Assembly (NCBI GenBank): GCA_903910245.1
Contig: CAIVYX010000310.1
Coordinates: 1-6,428 of the forward strand
DNA: 6,428 bases
Source: an uncultured Opitutia bacterium
GTDB taxonomy: Bacteria > Verrucomicrobiota > Verrucomicrobiia > Opitutales > UBA953
Direction: 5' to 3'
Each line of letters opens with the position of its first letter. The first letter of the stretch is position 1. The notes beneath the pieces were generated by a model. That model had not been told where the DNA came from. It ran no database searches and saw nothing but the letters and a program-made list of their open reading frames with translations. A program made the position numbers and the translations under genes. Shown here in pieces: positions 6,006-6,428 of the stretch.

Positions 6006-6370
6006 TCGGCCTTGGGAGGATTGGTGGTGCGATCCTTGCGGGTCATCTCATCCAAGAGGGCTTGGACGCGCGCCACGCCACCGGTGATGTCATCTTCGGT
6101 GAAGAGGATGTCCGGCGCATGCTTCATCTGCAGGATGCCGCCGACGGTCGAGCGGAGCTCGGTGCGCACGCGCTTCAAGAACGCGCGGGCCTTCTTGCGT
6201 ATGGCGTCGTCGCCCGAGACGGCGTAGCCCACGCGGCACTGACGGAGGTCGGGGGAGACGCTGGCGACGGTGATGGTGATCAGCGCGGCTTCCGTGGGCC
6301 AGTTCTGGCGCAGCGCGGTGGAGACCTCGCGCTGGACCAGTTCGGCGACCCGGAGCTGACGTTGGGACAT
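6002..6370 (-). CDS. rbfA: 30S ribosome-binding factor A
   Basis: A 122-residue protein with the RbfA KH-like fold. It begins 'RQLRVAELVQREVSTAL', the typical first helix; 'ITITVASVSPDLRQCRVGYAV' (about 31-51) is the central beta hairpin. 'ELRSTVGGILQMKHAPDILFTEDD' (about 71-94) covers the second helix, the kink and the last strand, and 'GGVARVQALLDEM' is the closing helix. RbfA binds the small ribosomal subunit late in assembly and helps 16S rRNA 5'-end maturation. The C-terminal tail (about 111-122) is short and charged. ATG at 6370 is five bases after the infB stop, giving the widely conserved infB-rbfA order, so it is probably translated from the infB message. Its TAA (6004-6002) overlaps the mcsB TAG on the other strand. 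Confidence 0.94.
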   Translation of the reverse strand: MSQRQLRVAELVQREVSTALRQNWPTEAALITITVASVSPDLRQCRVGYAVSGDDAIRKKARAFLKRVRTELRSTVGGILQMKHAPDILFTEDDITGGVARVQALLDEMTRKDRTTNPPKAD

Positions 6371-6375
6371 AAGGC

Positions 6376-6428
6376 TTAGAGAGACGGACGCGTCTGCAGC
6401 ATCTCGACGGCTTCGATGATGTCGCCAG
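6376..6428 (-). CDS. infB: translation initiation factor IF-2, extreme C-terminus (partial)
   Basis: Reading the minus strand from the window edge, one frame gives 'GDIIEAVEMLQTRPSL' followed by TAA at 6378-6376. This matches the closing strand of IF-2, which in most bacteria ends in a 'GDIIE.(Y/F)E......L' pattern. Only 16 residues are visible, so the match alone is modest, but the position immediately upstream of rbfA with a five-base gap is exactly where infB is expected. IF-2 delivers initiator tRNA to the small subunit; the G domain lies outside the window. Confidence 0.85.
   Translation of the reverse strand, partial: GDIIEAVEMLQTRPSL

Noticed and set aside
5675..6379. Plus-strand open frame of 234 codons across mcsB and rbfA
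   Set aside because: It is Arg/Pro/Ala-rich out-of-frame translation of mcsB followed by antisense of rbfA; both real genes are secure by motif.

Overview
This window is GC-rich, densely packed bacterial chromosome with very short gaps and no phage, insertion sequence, CRISPR array or resistance gene that I can see. The gene mix points to the PVC group, most likely Verrucomicrobiota. It includes the tail of a 'xanthan lyase'-type FAD oxidoreductase, a thioredoxin-like [2Fe-2S] ferredoxin, a McsA/McsB pair outside a Bacillota-style operon, and frequent starts without a clear Shine-Dalgarno sequence. The taxonomic assignment is an inference from gene content, since no marker gene was compared.

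Layout from left to right. Positions 1-431 (+) are the C-terminal end of an FAD-dependent oxidoreductase. It converges on, and overlaps by 14 bases, a minus-strand pair: a DEDDy 3'-5' exonuclease (774-1448) coupled through an ATGA overlap to a small [2Fe-2S] ferredoxin (418-777). A tRNA-Ala(GGC) with encoded CCA lies at 1559-1634 (+). A strong hairpin at about 1642-1671 serves both this tRNA and the convergent gene at 1699-2682 (-), which encodes an exported protein of unknown function. A near-perfect terminator hairpin (2759-2795) separates that gene from a minus-strand two-gene operon: a divergent FabF-like ketosynthase (3105-4346) followed by an acyl carrier protein (2813-3070).

A 97-base gap (4347-4443) divides the ketosynthase from the divergently read mcsA-mcsB pair (4444-4926, 4929-6005). 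These encode the zinc-binding activator and the protein-arginine kinase of the phospho-arginine protein-degradation system. The mcsB stop codon overlaps the stop codon of rbfA (6002-6370, -). The last 53 bases hold the C-terminal end of infB (-), giving the classic infB-rbfA translation-factor order.

How the genes work together: three modules can be read. One is a ketosynthase-ACP pair whose active-site triad is intact but whose substrate-gate loop and His motif depart from ordinary FabF. The second is a McsA-McsB kinase pair that keeps the allosteric phospho-arginine motif but has no ctsR or clpC beside it. The third is the conserved infB-rbfA ribosome module. The exonuclease-ferredoxin coupling is the least explained association. 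I see no clear-cut new defence or mobile system. The best leads are the variant ketosynthase-ACP pair and the exonuclease-ferredoxin operon.
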